From Liolophura sinensis (taxonomy: Eukaryota > Mollusca > Polyplacophora > Chitonida > Chitonidae): DNA of 64,000 nt. Positions within the stretch are counted from its first letter, which is position 1. Every line of letters begins with the position of its first letter. The stretch spans positions 32,347,608 to 32,411,607 of the forward strand of contig NC_088300.1 in assembly GCF_032854445.1 (NCBI RefSeq), written 5' to 3'. The notes below the pieces were generated by a model. The model was not told the origin of the DNA and ran no database searches. It saw nothing but the letters and a program-made list of their open reading frames with translations. Of this stretch, positions 12,835 to 64,000 are shown piece after piece. Made by a program: the position numbers and the translations under genes.

Positions 12835-13095
12835 TTTTTTTTTTTTTTTTTTGATTGGTGTTTTACGCCGTACTCAAGAATATTTCACTTATACGACGGC
12901 GGCCAGCATTATGGTGGGTGGAAACCGGGCAGAGCCCGGGGGAAACCCACGACCATCCGCAGGTTGCTGGCAGACCTTCTCACGTACGGCCGCCAGCATG
13001 AGCTGGACTTGAACTCACAGCGACCGCATTGGTGAGAGACTCCTGGGTCATTACGCTGCGCTAGCGCTTTAACGGACTGAGCCACGGAGGCCCCC
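12835..13095 (-). mobile_element. Full-length tRNA-derived SINE (family 1)
   Basis: T tract then ttgattggtgttttacgccg at the tail end. The head (tgagccacggaggccccc) is complete at 13095. Downstream of the EML stop codon. Confidence 0.9.
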
Positions 13096-14387
13096 ACTAT
13101 AATTGAAGATAGAGAAATAAAAGCTAGAGATAATGTCTATTTACTTATTTATAACATAAAATATACAATGTACTTAAATGCTGCCCTTCCTATACAAGTT
13201 TTTACAATTTTTTTTTTTGTTACTATAATTCATGAAGCCTTGAGAATTCCTTGAAGTTTTATGTAATCTATTGTAATGAAATACAGAGAATACCAGTTAC
13301 AAACACAAGGTTTTTCAATATTATTTACATTGTTATTACAGTCTAGTCAACAATATTTGGATGCCACATGATGCGACAAAAAAAAAACAAAAACAAACCA
13401 TTTACAACTTGGTCACAAACCACTGTGTAAACAACCAGATATAACACATCCTATCACAGACACAGACGATTACAGAGTTTTATAGAAAAAATAATAAAAA
13501 TATATATCAACAAGAGGTATTGTCTAATATACGTATATAAAAAGTAAGCATAAGCTGTAACATGTATGTGTAAGTATCACTGCGCAGTTAATGGTTTTAT
13601 CATAAATACATGGCACTTTTTGTTTCAAAAAGATAAAGAGCCATAATAAGAAACTTATGGACGGATATCTTGCTCTAAAGAAAAAAAAAAAAAAAACCCA
13701 CAAAGGAATTTCCCTCTGTTTGCCATGATGTAATATAAATAGTTATAGTCCATGTGATGATATTTTTTGTTCAATGTCCTACATTGTATTCAAAATAATG
13801 AATGTGTGTAATATTTCCCACAAATAAGTGTCCAAGATGCAGTGGTGTGAGAAATGGCACTAACATACAAAGGTATGACTTTGATGAAAACCATGAAGTC
13901 ACCCAAAGATGGAATGTTATGTACCAGTCCAGGCATGGCCACTGACTCAGCAGAAAAAATACATGCCACATTCACTGAGTGTTTTTATATTAATATAAAA
14001 TACCATTTTTGTAGAATTACGTACAATTACATATCAATACAAAATCTCTTTTCATTTTTTTTTGCCAGTGTTTGAAGAAGATATGCTTAACATGAGTTAT
14101 GTCAAAAAAAAAAGCATACAAAAAGAAAGTCTTGCCCACGTCAGGCACACTCTGGTAACATTACAATAAGGTACAACAACGACCAAAATAATCCTCAGTT
14201 TGCTTACCACAAACTCTTTATCTTTTTCTTGTTTTCTTACCGCTCATAATGCTTTATCAAGCTATAGAGTGGCTTCCTATACCAAAATCATTCTATCATT
14301 CTATGAGGAAACATTGATTGTAACTGTTACATACATGTAAAACCTAGTTTTTCTCTCATTCGTAAACATTACCTCACATTTACATGA

Positions 14388-14592
14388 ATTCTACAACCTT
14401 TTAAACCACCTTCGCAGCCAATAGTTTAAAACATTTTGAGAGAACTATGGAGTGTGGAGAAATAATTTGCACCATTTTATGAAGTTTGCATCATCAGTGA
14501 CACAAATCAGTTTCCTTGTCATTTTCGTAACAAATGCACACATAAATTCTACAGAAAAAAAGTGCTTTCATGATTGAAAAGGTTGAAGATTT
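14388..14592. mobile_element. Palindromic MITE, TIR attctncaacctttt (copy 1)
   Basis: About 205 bp, starting attctacaacctttt and ending aaaaggttgaagat, so the ends are inverted repeats. The interior (gagagaactatggagtgt, tttgcatcatcagtgaca) matches the copies at 37880 and, inverted, 40457. It lies downstream of the EML stop codon. Confidence 0.75.
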
Positions 14593-14654
14593 CAAGTATT
14601 TCAATATTGTTAAATGTCATACTGAAAAAATTTTTCACTAAATTTTCACAACTT

Positions 14655-14890
14655 AAGTGGTGAAGGAACAAGATCCTGCGGTACACCACCAACCTTTGGA
14701 AAGTTACTTCTGTCATGCACACCAAGACTGTTCAAACAGTCTCACAAACTTTGTCATTCTCTTATTGTCACCAAGGCCCCAAAAACAGTCAGAGCTAGGG
14801 AATCAAAAAATTCTCTGTCCAAGGTCGGAATTGAACCCACAACTTGTGATTGGAATACAGGTAACCACTCCACCATGACCCACTCCTACA
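14655..14890 (-). mobile_element. Probable tRNA-derived SINE, third type
   Basis: On the minus strand the right end reads gggtcatggtggagtggtta, then further on gggttcaattccgac, giving A- and B-box-like blocks with tRNA spacing. The rest has no clear second copy in this window. It is not called a tRNA gene because the stems do not pair. Confidence 0.5.
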
Positions 14891-15233
14891 TTATTTCATA
14901 TTAACCTCACCAATCTCTAAAAGGAATTGTTATCCATTTAACTACACGGTATAACAACAAGCTTGTGTGCCTTGATACCCAGTTATTATAGTTTAGTACA
15001 TCAACAGTTACGGAATATTAAATGACTATATTATGTATATATGTCTATGTAGTTATACATGTACAACAGCAAGAAGTACAACTCAATACCACTGCTATTA
15101 CACTACTAATAACGATATGTAGCATGCCTAAGAAGGAAAATTAACAACGCAGATTTTCTGTCAGCTGGGAGATGTCTCCAAACCTGCCTCTCCACAGCGC
15201 TCTACAATTGTCAGGGTTCCAGGTCAGCCTTTT

Positions 15234-55550
<40,317 letters not shown>

Positions 55551-55555
55551 ATTTC

Positions 55556-55676
55556 TTTATTTGATTGGCGTTTTACACCGTATTTGAGATATTTCACTAA
55601 TACGACGGCCGCCAGCATTACGGTGGGAGGAAACCGGGCAAAGCACGGGGGAAACCGACGACCATCCTAAGGTTGA
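55556..55676 (-). mobile_element. tRNA-derived SINE (family 1) fragment
   Basis: Tail gattggcgttttacaccgta and body ggaaaccgggcaaagcacgg are present; the rest is lost. Upstream of the EML start. Confidence 0.82.
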
Positions 55677-56106
55677 CCATATATTTGCGATTATGTATAT
55701 GTACCGGTACCCATGTTTCACATATATAGATTTACTTTCGGTCTCATGATTTGTAAGCACACTCTGTAAGACTTCAATATCTTGATGTGACAGTAAAGTA
55801 CGTACTAGTATTTGAAATGTGAGCTTGCATGTTATTATTAGAGTACCGCCTTTAACGTTCACCTTGATATCGATCATGTTAGAATTGACTCACAACAACT
55901 CTACAGTTCACCTTACATTATCCACATAGCCTGGGTTGTACAGGGTACACCGTACATAAGCTACAGTTGGGAATGTCCTTTTATCACACTTGGCATATCT
56001 ATAAAAATCTTGCAATAATGCAATTTGGAGATTGAGTGTACCAGATATATACAGGTCAGTGCTAATTGACATCAACAGTACAAATATTCAACAAAATGAT
56101 AAAACT

Positions 56107-56375
56107 GCATATTGAGTGAGTGAGTGAGTGCTTGGGGTTTAACGTCGTACTTAACAATTTTTCAGTCATATAACGACTAAGGAATCCTTAGAGTGCGTGT
56201 AATGTACCTCCTTGTTGCAGGACTGATTTCCACCTCTCTTTTATCTAGTGCTGCTTCACTGTGACGCCTTACCGGAGGCAAATAAGCCGCCCCGCCCGAG
56301 CCATTATACTGATACGGGTCAACCAGTCGTTGCACTATACATTCATGCTGAACTTCAAGCGAGGAAGTTTCTGCA
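56107..56375 (-). mobile_element. SINE family 2, head truncated
   Basis: (gagt)n then gcttggggtttaacgtcgta, cttaacaatttttcagtcat and aaggaatccttagagtgcgt. The body matches 22222-22440. The tRNA-like head is missing. Upstream of the EML start. Confidence 0.75.
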
Positions 56376-56544
56376 TATTGAGACTCATAGGGTTAGTTCA
56401 GGAGCTGTTAACCTAAAGCTATAAAACTTCCGTAAAAAATGTCCGTAAAATAGGTCCATGTATGCTTCCTGATTGTACGGTGTGCTGTCATAAGCACACT
56501 AGACAATTCATTGTGCTGACACAGTCACATATACTCGTATATGG

Positions 56545-57255
56545 GCGGGATTGGATTATATAGCCCCTGTGCGAATAAGCACCAAACGAGTATACTGGGC
56601 CGACAGTGTATAAACTTCCGGCCAAGCATCAAGTAGGGATACTGGGCCGACAGTGCATAATCTTCCGGCCAAGCATCAAGTAAGGATACTGGGCGTACTT
56701 GGCATATCCTTGCCCCATACGCACCAAGCGATCATCATACTGGGCCGACTTTGTGTATGTTTATAATCTTCGCATCAAGCTAAAGACACTAGGCCTACTC
56801 GGTGTTGGAAGTTCCTGCGCCAACAAGCCACAAAGCGACGATACCGAGCTAGTTGACAGTGTATAATCTTCGTACCAAGCATCAAGCCCAGTATTCCCCA
56901 CCAAGACAGGATAATGGGCCGACAGTGTGTATCATCTTCGGTCCAAATACGAAGCAAGAATACTGGGCCTATATTTGCTGTATAAAATTCCTGCGCCAAA
57001 GGCATCAAGTGAACTTACTGAATGCACTTAGTTCATATAGACGAAATATCAAGCAAAGGTCTTGGGCCTACTTGGCGTATATATTCCTTGCGCTAATAAG
57101 CACCAAGTGAAGATACTAGGCCAACTTAGTGCATGTACATAGCCTTCGGGCCAAACATCAAGCAAGGATACTGGGCCTGTGCTTGGCGTATATAGCTCTT
57201 GCGCCATGGCCAAGCGACTTTGTGTACTGTAAGTACCAAGAGAGGATTCTTGACC
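56545..57255. repeat. Degraded tandem repeat, units about 60-70 bp
   Basis: The recurring blocks are tactgggccgacagtgtata, atcttcggnccaagcatcaa, gcaaggatactgggcctact and tggcgtatatncttgcgcc. About ten diverged units alternate between two half-unit types (ccgacagtg and cctacttgg). No coding pattern. Confidence 0.75.
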
Positions 57256-57754
57256 GACTTAGTTTTTAAAATTACATTTTTACATTATTAGACACAGCTC
57301 GAACCACAACACTGTGCGCATTCATATATTTCAATACAGACACTTCCAATCAAGAGTTGTTGTCTTCGGGTCCGAGTTTCATGTAGGCTACATACCGGAA
57401 TATACCGGTATAGCTACTGTTCAATTAGAGGAAGTGTGTAGTTTAAATTATAACAGTTCGTCATATATAAACTAATGTCACGAAAGATGTCATAGCGTGT
57501 TACCGAGTACAGCGTAAATCAATCAAACACCCTACTCGAATAGGGGGTGGGGGAAGGAAATCCAGGCAGGTGTATGATTAGTTTTATTTTTTGTGGGATA
57601 AACTGCAAAAGCTGATGATCAGAAGGATCAATACCAATTACACGTAATAAATGTTGTGTGATTTACTATGAAATACATTGTTAAGTATTTCTTTGTTTTT
57701 TTTTTGTTGTTTTTTTTTTTCAGTTTCTTTAATAATTATTTAAGCCATAACGCT

Positions 57755-59403
57755 ATATATCTCGGGTGGGCATAACGAATGGGCCGTACTTTGACACTCA
57801 ATATCTCCGAAACCCTCTTACGTCAACTTCTAAAAATTTACACAGTCAAAAGCCATTATGTCCTAAATATACAGACCAAATTTGAATTTCATCCTTTAAG
57901 ATTTCTGTTCATGTGACCAAAATCAAAACAGAATAAAAAACGCATCTTTCGGACATTTCAAAATGATTTTCTACCTATATTCACTTGAAAAGGTGATCAA
58001 CTGGTCCTCCATCTTCTCGCTAGAAGACGCGCAAACGTTTCTTCCATGAACTGACTGAGTTCCGAATCTACTTAAGAGTAATTTTTTTTTCTAGCAGTCC
58101 TCGATGCGTGCTTTTATTTCATCCTCAGTGAGTTTTTCCCCGTGCGACCCTCATAAACCTTCTCGCTCAGAGAACTCCACACAGAGCAGTCCATGGGATT
58201 GCAGTCGGGGTTCTGCGGTGGCCACTCGTCCTTAGTTATGAATGAAGGAGTCACTTCCTCAAGATGCTGCTGTGTTGCAGGGCTGGCACGAGATGGTGCG
58301 CTTTTTTGCTGGAAGACAAAGTCATTTTCTGGGTAAAACTGGTGAAAATCAGGGAGAAGGTCACGATCGAGAAGTTTCAAGAAATTTTCGGAATTCACCT
58401 TAGTCTTTTCGGTATCAATAAAATGTATGCGGGTTTTCCCGCGCCAACAAACTCCGCCAAAAACCATGAACTTCTTTGTAAACTGACTTGATTCATGGTA
58501 CAGCCTCTTAACGTGAATGTCCCGCTTTCGTTTGTCATAGACACGACCGTTCTGTCTATTGTGTGCAATCTCAGATGGAAAGTTTTTTTCATCCGTGAAG
58601 CCAATTTTCTTCACCTTCTCCTTCGAAAACTTATCAAGGTTTGTGCAGCGCGTTTTTCCTTTCTGTCGAACCGTTTCATCCCTTCTCGAAGTCCGTATTC
58701 GCTTGTACGATTTTAATCCCAGTTCTTTTGTCATATTTCTCACAGAAATCTGAGATACTCCAAGGTTCCTTGCAATCTGTCTGTGATTTGTGAGTGTCGG
58801 TATTGTCTTCCTGGGAACAAAGTGCCTCTTCCACATACAGAAGATTTTCTTCCGAGCAAACAGTCTTTGGTCGCCCACTGCCTGACTTCCTTTCTAGAGA
58901 ACCTGTCCTTTCTAACTTTCTGATCACATTGTTAACGGAACTTTCTTTCCAGTTTTTCACCGGGAATTCTTTCACAATTTTTGCCCCTCTCCAACCCTTT
59001 TCAATGAAACATGTTGCGATCGAATCCTTGTCCGCCGCAGAGAAAACTATCTTGATTCAGGAAAACTTGTGCCTATCTGGCGGAAGGGTTTCCTGACACT
59101 AGAGCCAGACAATTTTTCAAGACGACACTCGACTGACGCGTGTCACACAGGTGCAGCGCGCGCTCTACTCATGACACCTGAGGTGATGCAATGTGGGTGA
59201 CCGGAAAGTGCGTTTTTGAGGCTATGTTTTAATTTTTACCCTGTGTACAGACTACTCAAGCTTTCAAGCCTTGAAAATTGGTCAGTATACAAGCAAAATC
59301 ATGCCATTTGAATGTTTAAAGTTTGAAAGGGTTTGAACAAAGGATAATGGAGCTATGCAGCATCAAAGTATGGCCCATTTTTTTTTATGCCCACCCGATA
59401 TAT
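57755..59403 (-). mobile_element. Decayed Tc1/mariner element (DD37D, maT-like) with terminal inverted repeats
   Basis: The left end (tatatctcgggtgggcat, then aacgaatgggccgtactttgacac) is mirrored at the right end (complement cgggtgggcataaaa, then aatgggccatactttgatgc). Both are bordered by TA-rich sequence, as expected for TA target-site elements. The arms stay similar for about 50 bp. The element lies upstream of the EML gene and contains a broken transposase gene on the minus strand. Confidence 0.85.
58091..59060 (-). pseudogene. Tc1/mariner superfamily transposase, DD37D type, inactivated
   Basis: The N-terminal part encodes a helix-turn-helix region with GSGRPKTV near 58880. The central part has QIARNLGVSQISVRN, and the catalytic core has FTDEKNF (first Asp), FVFQQKSAPS and WPPQNPDCNPMD (third Asp). 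There are 37 residues between the second catalytic position and the third Asp, the maT (DD37D) spacing. The second position is Lys (codon 58305-58303) where the family has Asp. Reading requires a frame change near 58795 and another near 58140; after the latter the end continues as TEDEIKARIEDC to a TAG at 58093-58091. No ATG is seen at the N terminus. All of this indicates a dead copy. Confidence 0.88.
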
Positions 59404-59486
59404 GCCGTCTACTCGCAGCTGTAAGTCTGTAGCAGTTAACCGACGAACTCGTCTCCAAGTTACACAAAAGTACAGAATTTAAACCA

Positions 59487-59702
59487 GGGCCCAGTTTTTC
59501 CAAGTGTATTAGCTAATGCTGGTATTAAGTCACATGTTGTATTTACATTTTCAGCTAAACTGCAACAAACGCAGTTTTCCAAAGACAAAGCAGTTTTTGT
59601 TCAAATTTACTGTAATTAAACAAGTTTTTGTAGGCTAAGTGATAAATTGAAGACTCGGCTTAAAGTGAAATCTGGCATTAATTGTTTTGAAGAACCGGGC
59701 CC
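59487..59702. mobile_element. MITE with GGGCCC-type terminal inverted repeats (copy 2)
   Basis: The left end gggcccagtttttccaa and right end ttttgaagaaccgggccc are inverted repeats. The interior gtattagctaatgctggtat is shared, in opposite orientation, with the element at 12461. Confidence 0.8.
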
Positions 59703-59730
59703 AGATGTATGGAGCCACGTCACCTTAAAG

Positions 59731-59784
59731 CTGGCCGCCATATTCTCGAGTACCGCGTAAAACACTCATTAAATAAATAAATAT
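59731..59784 (+). mobile_element. SINE family 1 tail fragment
   Basis: gccgccatattctcgagtac, gcgtaaaacactcattaaat and an ataaata tail. It directly follows the MITE ending at 59702. Confidence 0.72.
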
Positions 59785-60061
59785 AGAGTTAAATGTATTT
59801 TTCTCACATTGGGAAAACACCAGTTATCTCCAAAGATCTGGTATGTAAGAATGAAGAGAAATCCAAGTCGACACCTTATGATGTAAACTGGCAGGCATTT
59901 GGACAGAGACAATAAAAAGCCTGGCAGAAGTAAAAAGAAGTAAATGCCTGTATGGAGACAGTAGATGTCTCTCTGGAGGCAAACCAACAGTTGTCTGCAT
60001 GGACACAGTAGATGGTTTTCTGGAGGTAAACCAACAGGTGTCTGTATGTAGACAGTACATG

Positions 60062-62931
60062 TCTTTCTAGAGGCAAACCAACAGGTGTCTGGAGACAGTA
60101 GAGGTCTTTCTGGAGGTAAACCAACAGGTGTCTGGAGACAGTAATTGTCTTTCTGGAGGTAAACCAACAGGTGTCTGGAGACAGTAGAGGTCTTTCTGGA
60201 GGTAAACCAACAGGTGTCTGGAGACAGTAATTGTCTTTCTAGAGGCAAACCAACAGGTGTCTGGAGACAGTAGAGGTCTTTCTGGAGGTAAACCAACAGG
60301 CGTCTGGAGACAGTAGAGGTCTTTCTGGAGGTAAACCAACAGGTGTCTGGAGACAGTAGAGGTCTTTCTGGAGGTAAACCAACAGGCGTCTGGAGACAGT
60401 AGAGGTCTTTCTGGAGGTAAACCAACAGGTGTCTGGAGACAGTAGAGGTCTTTCTGGAGGTAAACCAACAGGTGTCTGGAGACAGTAATTGTCTTTCTGG
60501 AGGTAAACCAACAGGTGTCTGGAGACAGTAGAGGTCTTTCTGGAGGTAAACCAACAGGCGTCTGGAGACAGTAGAGGTCTTTCTGGAGGTAAACCAACAG
60601 GTGTCTGGAGACAGTAGAGGTCTTTCTAGAGGTAAACCAACAGGTGTCTGGAGACAGTAGAGGTCTTTCTGGAGGTAAACCAACAGGTGTCTGGAGACAG
60701 TAATTGTCTTTCTGGAGGTAAACCAACAGGTGTCTGGAGACAGTAGAGGTCTTTCTGGAGGTAAACCAACAGGTGTCTGGAGACAGTAATTGTCTTTCTA
60801 GAGGCAAACCAACAGGTGTCTGGAGACAGTGGAGGTCTTTCTGGAGGTAAACCAACAGGCGTCTGGAGACAGTAGAGGTCTTTCTGGAGGTAAACCAACA
60901 GGTGTCTGGAGACAGTAGAGGTCTTTCTAGAGGTAAACCAACAGGCGTCTGGAGACAGTAGAGGTCTGTCTGGAGGTAAACCAACAGGTGTCTGGAGACA
61001 GTAGAGGTCTTTCTGGAGGTAAACCAACAGGTGTCTGGAGACAGTAGAGGTCTTTCTAGAGGTAAACCAACAGGTGTCTGGAGACAGTAGAGGTCTTTCT
61101 GGAGGTAAACCAACAGGTGTCTGGAGACAGTAGAGGTCTTTCTGGAGGTAAACCAACAGGTGTCTGGAGACAGTAGAGGTCTTTCTAGAGGTAAACCAAC
61201 AGGTGTCTGGAGACAGTAGAGGTCTTTCTGGAGGTAAACCAACAGGTGTCTGGAGACAGTAGAGGTCTTTCTGGAGGTAAACCAACAGGTGTCTGGAGAC
61301 AGTAGAGGTCTTTCTGGAGGTAAACCAACAGGTGTCTGGAGACAGTAGAGGTCTTTCTGGAGGTAAACCAACAGGTGTCTGGAGACAGTAATTGTCTTTC
61401 TGGAGGTAAACCAACAGGTGTCTGGAGACAGTAGAGGTCTTTCTGGAGGTAAACCAACAGGTGTCTGGAGACAGTAATTGTCTTTCTAGAGGCAAACCAA
61501 CAGGTGTCTGGAGACAGTAGAGGTCTTTCTGGAGGTAAACCAACAGGCGTCTGGAGACAGTAGAGGTCTTTCTGGAGGTAAACCAACAGGTGTCTGGAGA
61601 CAGTAGAGGTCTTTCTAGAGGTAAACCAACAGGCGTCTGGAGACAGTAGAGGTCTGTCTGGAGGTAAACCAACAGGTGTCTGGAGACAGTAGAGGTCTTT
61701 CTGGAGGTAAACCAACAGGTGTCTGGAGACAGTAGAGGTCTTTCTGGAGGTAAACCAACAGGTGTCTGGAGACAGTAGAGGTCTTTCTGGAGGTAAACCA
61801 ACAGGTGTCTGGAGACAGTAGAGGTCTTTCTGGAGGTAAACCAACAGGTGTCTGGAGACAGTAGAGGTCTTTCTAGAGGTAAACCAACAGGTGTCTGGAG
61901 ACGGTAGAGGTCTTTCTGGAGGTAAACCAACAGGTGTCTGGAGACGGTAGAGGTCTTTCTGGAGGTAAACCAACAGGTGTCTGGAGACGGTAGAGGTCTT
62001 TCTGGAGGTAAACCAACAGGTGTCTGGAGACAGTAGAGGTCTTTCTGGAGGTAAACCAACAGGTGTCTGGAGACAGTAGAGGTCTTTCTGGAGGTAAACC
62101 AACAGGTGTCTGGAGACAGTAGAGGTCTTTCTGGAGGTAAACCAACAGGTGTCTGGAGACAGTAGAGGTCTTTCTAGAGGTAAACCAACAGGTGTCTGGA
62201 GACGGTAGAGGTCTTTCTGGAGGTAAACCAACAGGTGTCTGGAGACGGTAGAGGTCTTTCTGGAGGTAAACCAACAGGTGTCTGGAGACGGTAGAGGTCT
62301 TTCTGGAGGTAAACCAACAGGTGTCTGGAGACGGTAGAGGTCTTTCTGGAGGTAAACCAACAGGTGTCTGGAGACAGTAGAGGTCTTTCTGGAGGTAAAC
62401 CAACAGGTGTCTGGAGACAGTAGAGGTCTTTCTGGAGGTAAACCAACAGGTGTCTGGAGACAGTAGAGGTCTTTCTGGAGGTAAACCAACAGGTGTCTGG
62501 AGACAGTAGAGGTCTTTCTGGAGGTAAACCAACAGGTGTCTGGAGACAGTAGAGGTCTTTCTGGAGGTAAGCCAACAGGTGTCTGGAGACAGTAGAGGTC
62601 TTTCTGGAGGTAAGCCAACAGGTGTCTGGAGACAGTAGAAGTCTTTCTGGAGGTAAACCAACAGGCGTCTGGAGACAGTAGAGGTCTTTCTGGAGGTAAA
62701 CCAACAGGCGTCTGGAGACAGTAGAGGTCTTTCTGGAGGTAAACCAACAGGCGTCTGGAGACAGTAGAGGTCTTTCTGGAGGTAAACCAACAGGTGTCTG
62801 GAGACAGTAGAGGTCTTTCTGGAGGTAAACCAACAGGCGTCTGGAGACAGTAGAGGTCTTTCTGGAGGTAAACCAACAGGTGTCTGGAGACAGTAGAGGT
62901 CTTTCTGGAGGTAAACCAACAGGCGCCTGCA
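60062..62931. repeat. 43-bp minisatellite, about 66 units, with a 16-unit higher-order duplication
   Basis: The unit is aggtaaaccaacaggtgtct followed by ggagacagtagaggtctttctgg. Variants are aattgtc, ctagaggc, ggcgtct, acggtag and ctgtctgg. Two marker variants recur at exactly 688 bp = 16 x 43: the gtaattgtctttctagaggc unit at 60786 and 61474, and ggtctgtctgg near 60968 and 61656. This shows a block duplication. Diverged, irregular units lie to the left (about 59940-60062). The minus strand has no stop in any frame across long stretches, giving overlapping frames of up to 563 codons. These are a by-product of the unit sequence and I do not call them genes. Confidence 0.96.
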
Positions 62932-62939
62932 GTTCATAT

Positions 62940-64000
62940 TGGGGACTTGTTCACTTCTCTCATAGCATGGAGACTACAGAGTAGAGGAAGTTTTATACTT
63001 AATTGAGAAGTAATTAATTGAGGTGATTCAGTCCTTGCACCTCACTCTGTCGTTGCCTTTCACAAATGCAGAGCCACCAATGAATAATATTTCAGGTAGC
63101 AAATACTTTCAAGGTAGTGAAAATTTCCAAATATATGATATATCGCACAATCAGTGACATATCAACGAGGCAACTTTAAGATGAACATATTTCTAAAGAT
63201 ACAGTGAGAAAATAATCACACGAAAGATAAAATATATGTATAGAAGCGATATTTATTTGTAAACGGTATACAGCTGTTATACATGTAGATGAAGGCATTG
63301 CTGTGTAGCAATACAGTATAACTTTCTCTGTTTTGGTATGTACAAGAATTAACAGTAGTTATTACATGTATATCACACGCTATGTACGTAAGAATTTGCG
63401 ACAATGTTTTGTTAGTTAAAAAACCAATGGCATATCTCCACAACAGATATCTACATGGACATAATATAACAAAGATAACAATTCATGTTCTAAAGACAAA
63501 GGTTTTAACAAGGTTTATACACTTCAGAAAGTGTATCTCTCTTATAAACAGAAGAAAAAAAACCCTAAGAGACTAAACTAAATCAGCTGATTCTTGTGAC
63601 CTACTTGTCCACAGTTGCCATGGAAGCAGTTGCTATGTAAAAACAAGAATATAATGACTCAGCTATTTACAATGGAACATGATTTAAAGCACTTAAAACA
63701 ATGGACATTAACAATATAAAGTGACAACATCTTTTATTTGTTCTGTGATATGATGCATGTGTTAATTGTTCTTTGAATAGAGGAGAAAATACCAAATGCA
63801 AACGGTTTTCCTGGCTTAGTAAGAAGACGTTAATTCAGTTTCTACTCCTATTTGTTCACAACCAACCCTGAGATAAATATTGCTGAAGAATACCGATAAA
63901 AAAAAACTCTGCAGAATGTGATTAAATGCGCAGGGGAGTTGAGAAACAGGCAAGTCCACGATACCAGGGTTTAACCCAGACGCAAAATCTATTCACAGCA
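62940..64000. other. Noncoding stretch to the window end, nothing recognised
   Basis: AT-rich, only short accidental frames, no copy of the SINE or MITE families seen. It could be intron or UTR of a gene beyond the window. Confidence 0.4.

Larger units (their letters stand above)
13096..15233 (-). other. Region downstream of the EML stop codon, possibly 3' UTR
   Basis: AT-rich with no coding pattern. Apart from the MITE at 14388 and the SINE-like piece at 14655 nothing is recognised. Part of it may be the EML 3' UTR, but no polyadenylation site could be chosen with confidence. Confidence 0.4.

Noticed and set aside
60062-62931. CRISPR-like array
   Set aside because: Units are contiguous with no unique spacers, and the genome is eukaryotic.
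59769-62937. Very long minus-strand reading frames (304-563 codons) in the 43-bp array as repeat-protein genes
   Set aside because: All three frames are equally open, frames overlap, there is no signal or domain, and the reading comes solely from a 43-bp tandem unit.

Overview
This is an animal nuclear genome window, most likely a mollusc or a related lophotrochozoan. The reasons are its spliced genes with GT-AG introns, low gene density, AT-rich sequence, many tRNA-derived SINEs and MITEs, and large minisatellites. The species assignment is inference from repeat families I recall as common in mollusc genomes.

One gene dominates. A single minus-strand gene of 36 recognisable coding exons runs from the start codon at 54134 to the stop codon at 15234. 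It encodes an EML5/EML6-type echinoderm microtubule-associated protein-like protein. About 1,935 residues are visible, in three tandem HELP-WD40 modules joined by acidic linkers. The exons join in phase throughout, except for one lesion. Exon 34 (from 17314) runs into a near-perfect palindrome and reaches an in-frame TAA, so a segment of roughly 28 codons expected in the last module is missing. Introns hold SINEs, palindromic MITEs, a piggyBac-like TTAA element (28600-29354) and at least six tandem arrays.

The most unusual feature is that two intronic minisatellites begin exactly at exon 3' ends and are built from copies of the 5' splice site itself. One is beside exon 19 (12 x 19 bp, 37455-37680). 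The other is beside exon 32 (about 32 x 47 bp, 19838-21380), and its far end carries a decayed copy of the exon tail. Each array presents many extra donor-like sites next to the authentic one.

Layout: 1-12.4 kb is mostly noncoding. It has a 707-bp inverted-repeat element, a GC-rich tandem repeat, two related short hypothetical reading frames beginning MGNK (2.9-3.2 kb and 8.6-9.3 kb), and a 374-bp tandem duplication. 12.4-15.2 kb lies downstream of the EML stop codon and may include its 3' UTR. 15.2-54.1 kb is the EML gene. 54.1-57.7 kb is upstream noncoding sequence with SINEs and a degraded tandem repeat. 57.75-59.40 kb is a decayed Tc1/mariner element (DD37D, maT-like) with terminal inverted repeats. 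59.49-59.70 kb is a GGGCCC-ended MITE. 60.06-62.93 kb is a 43-bp minisatellite of about 66 units that is open in all three minus-strand frames. 62.9-64.0 kb shows nothing I recognise.
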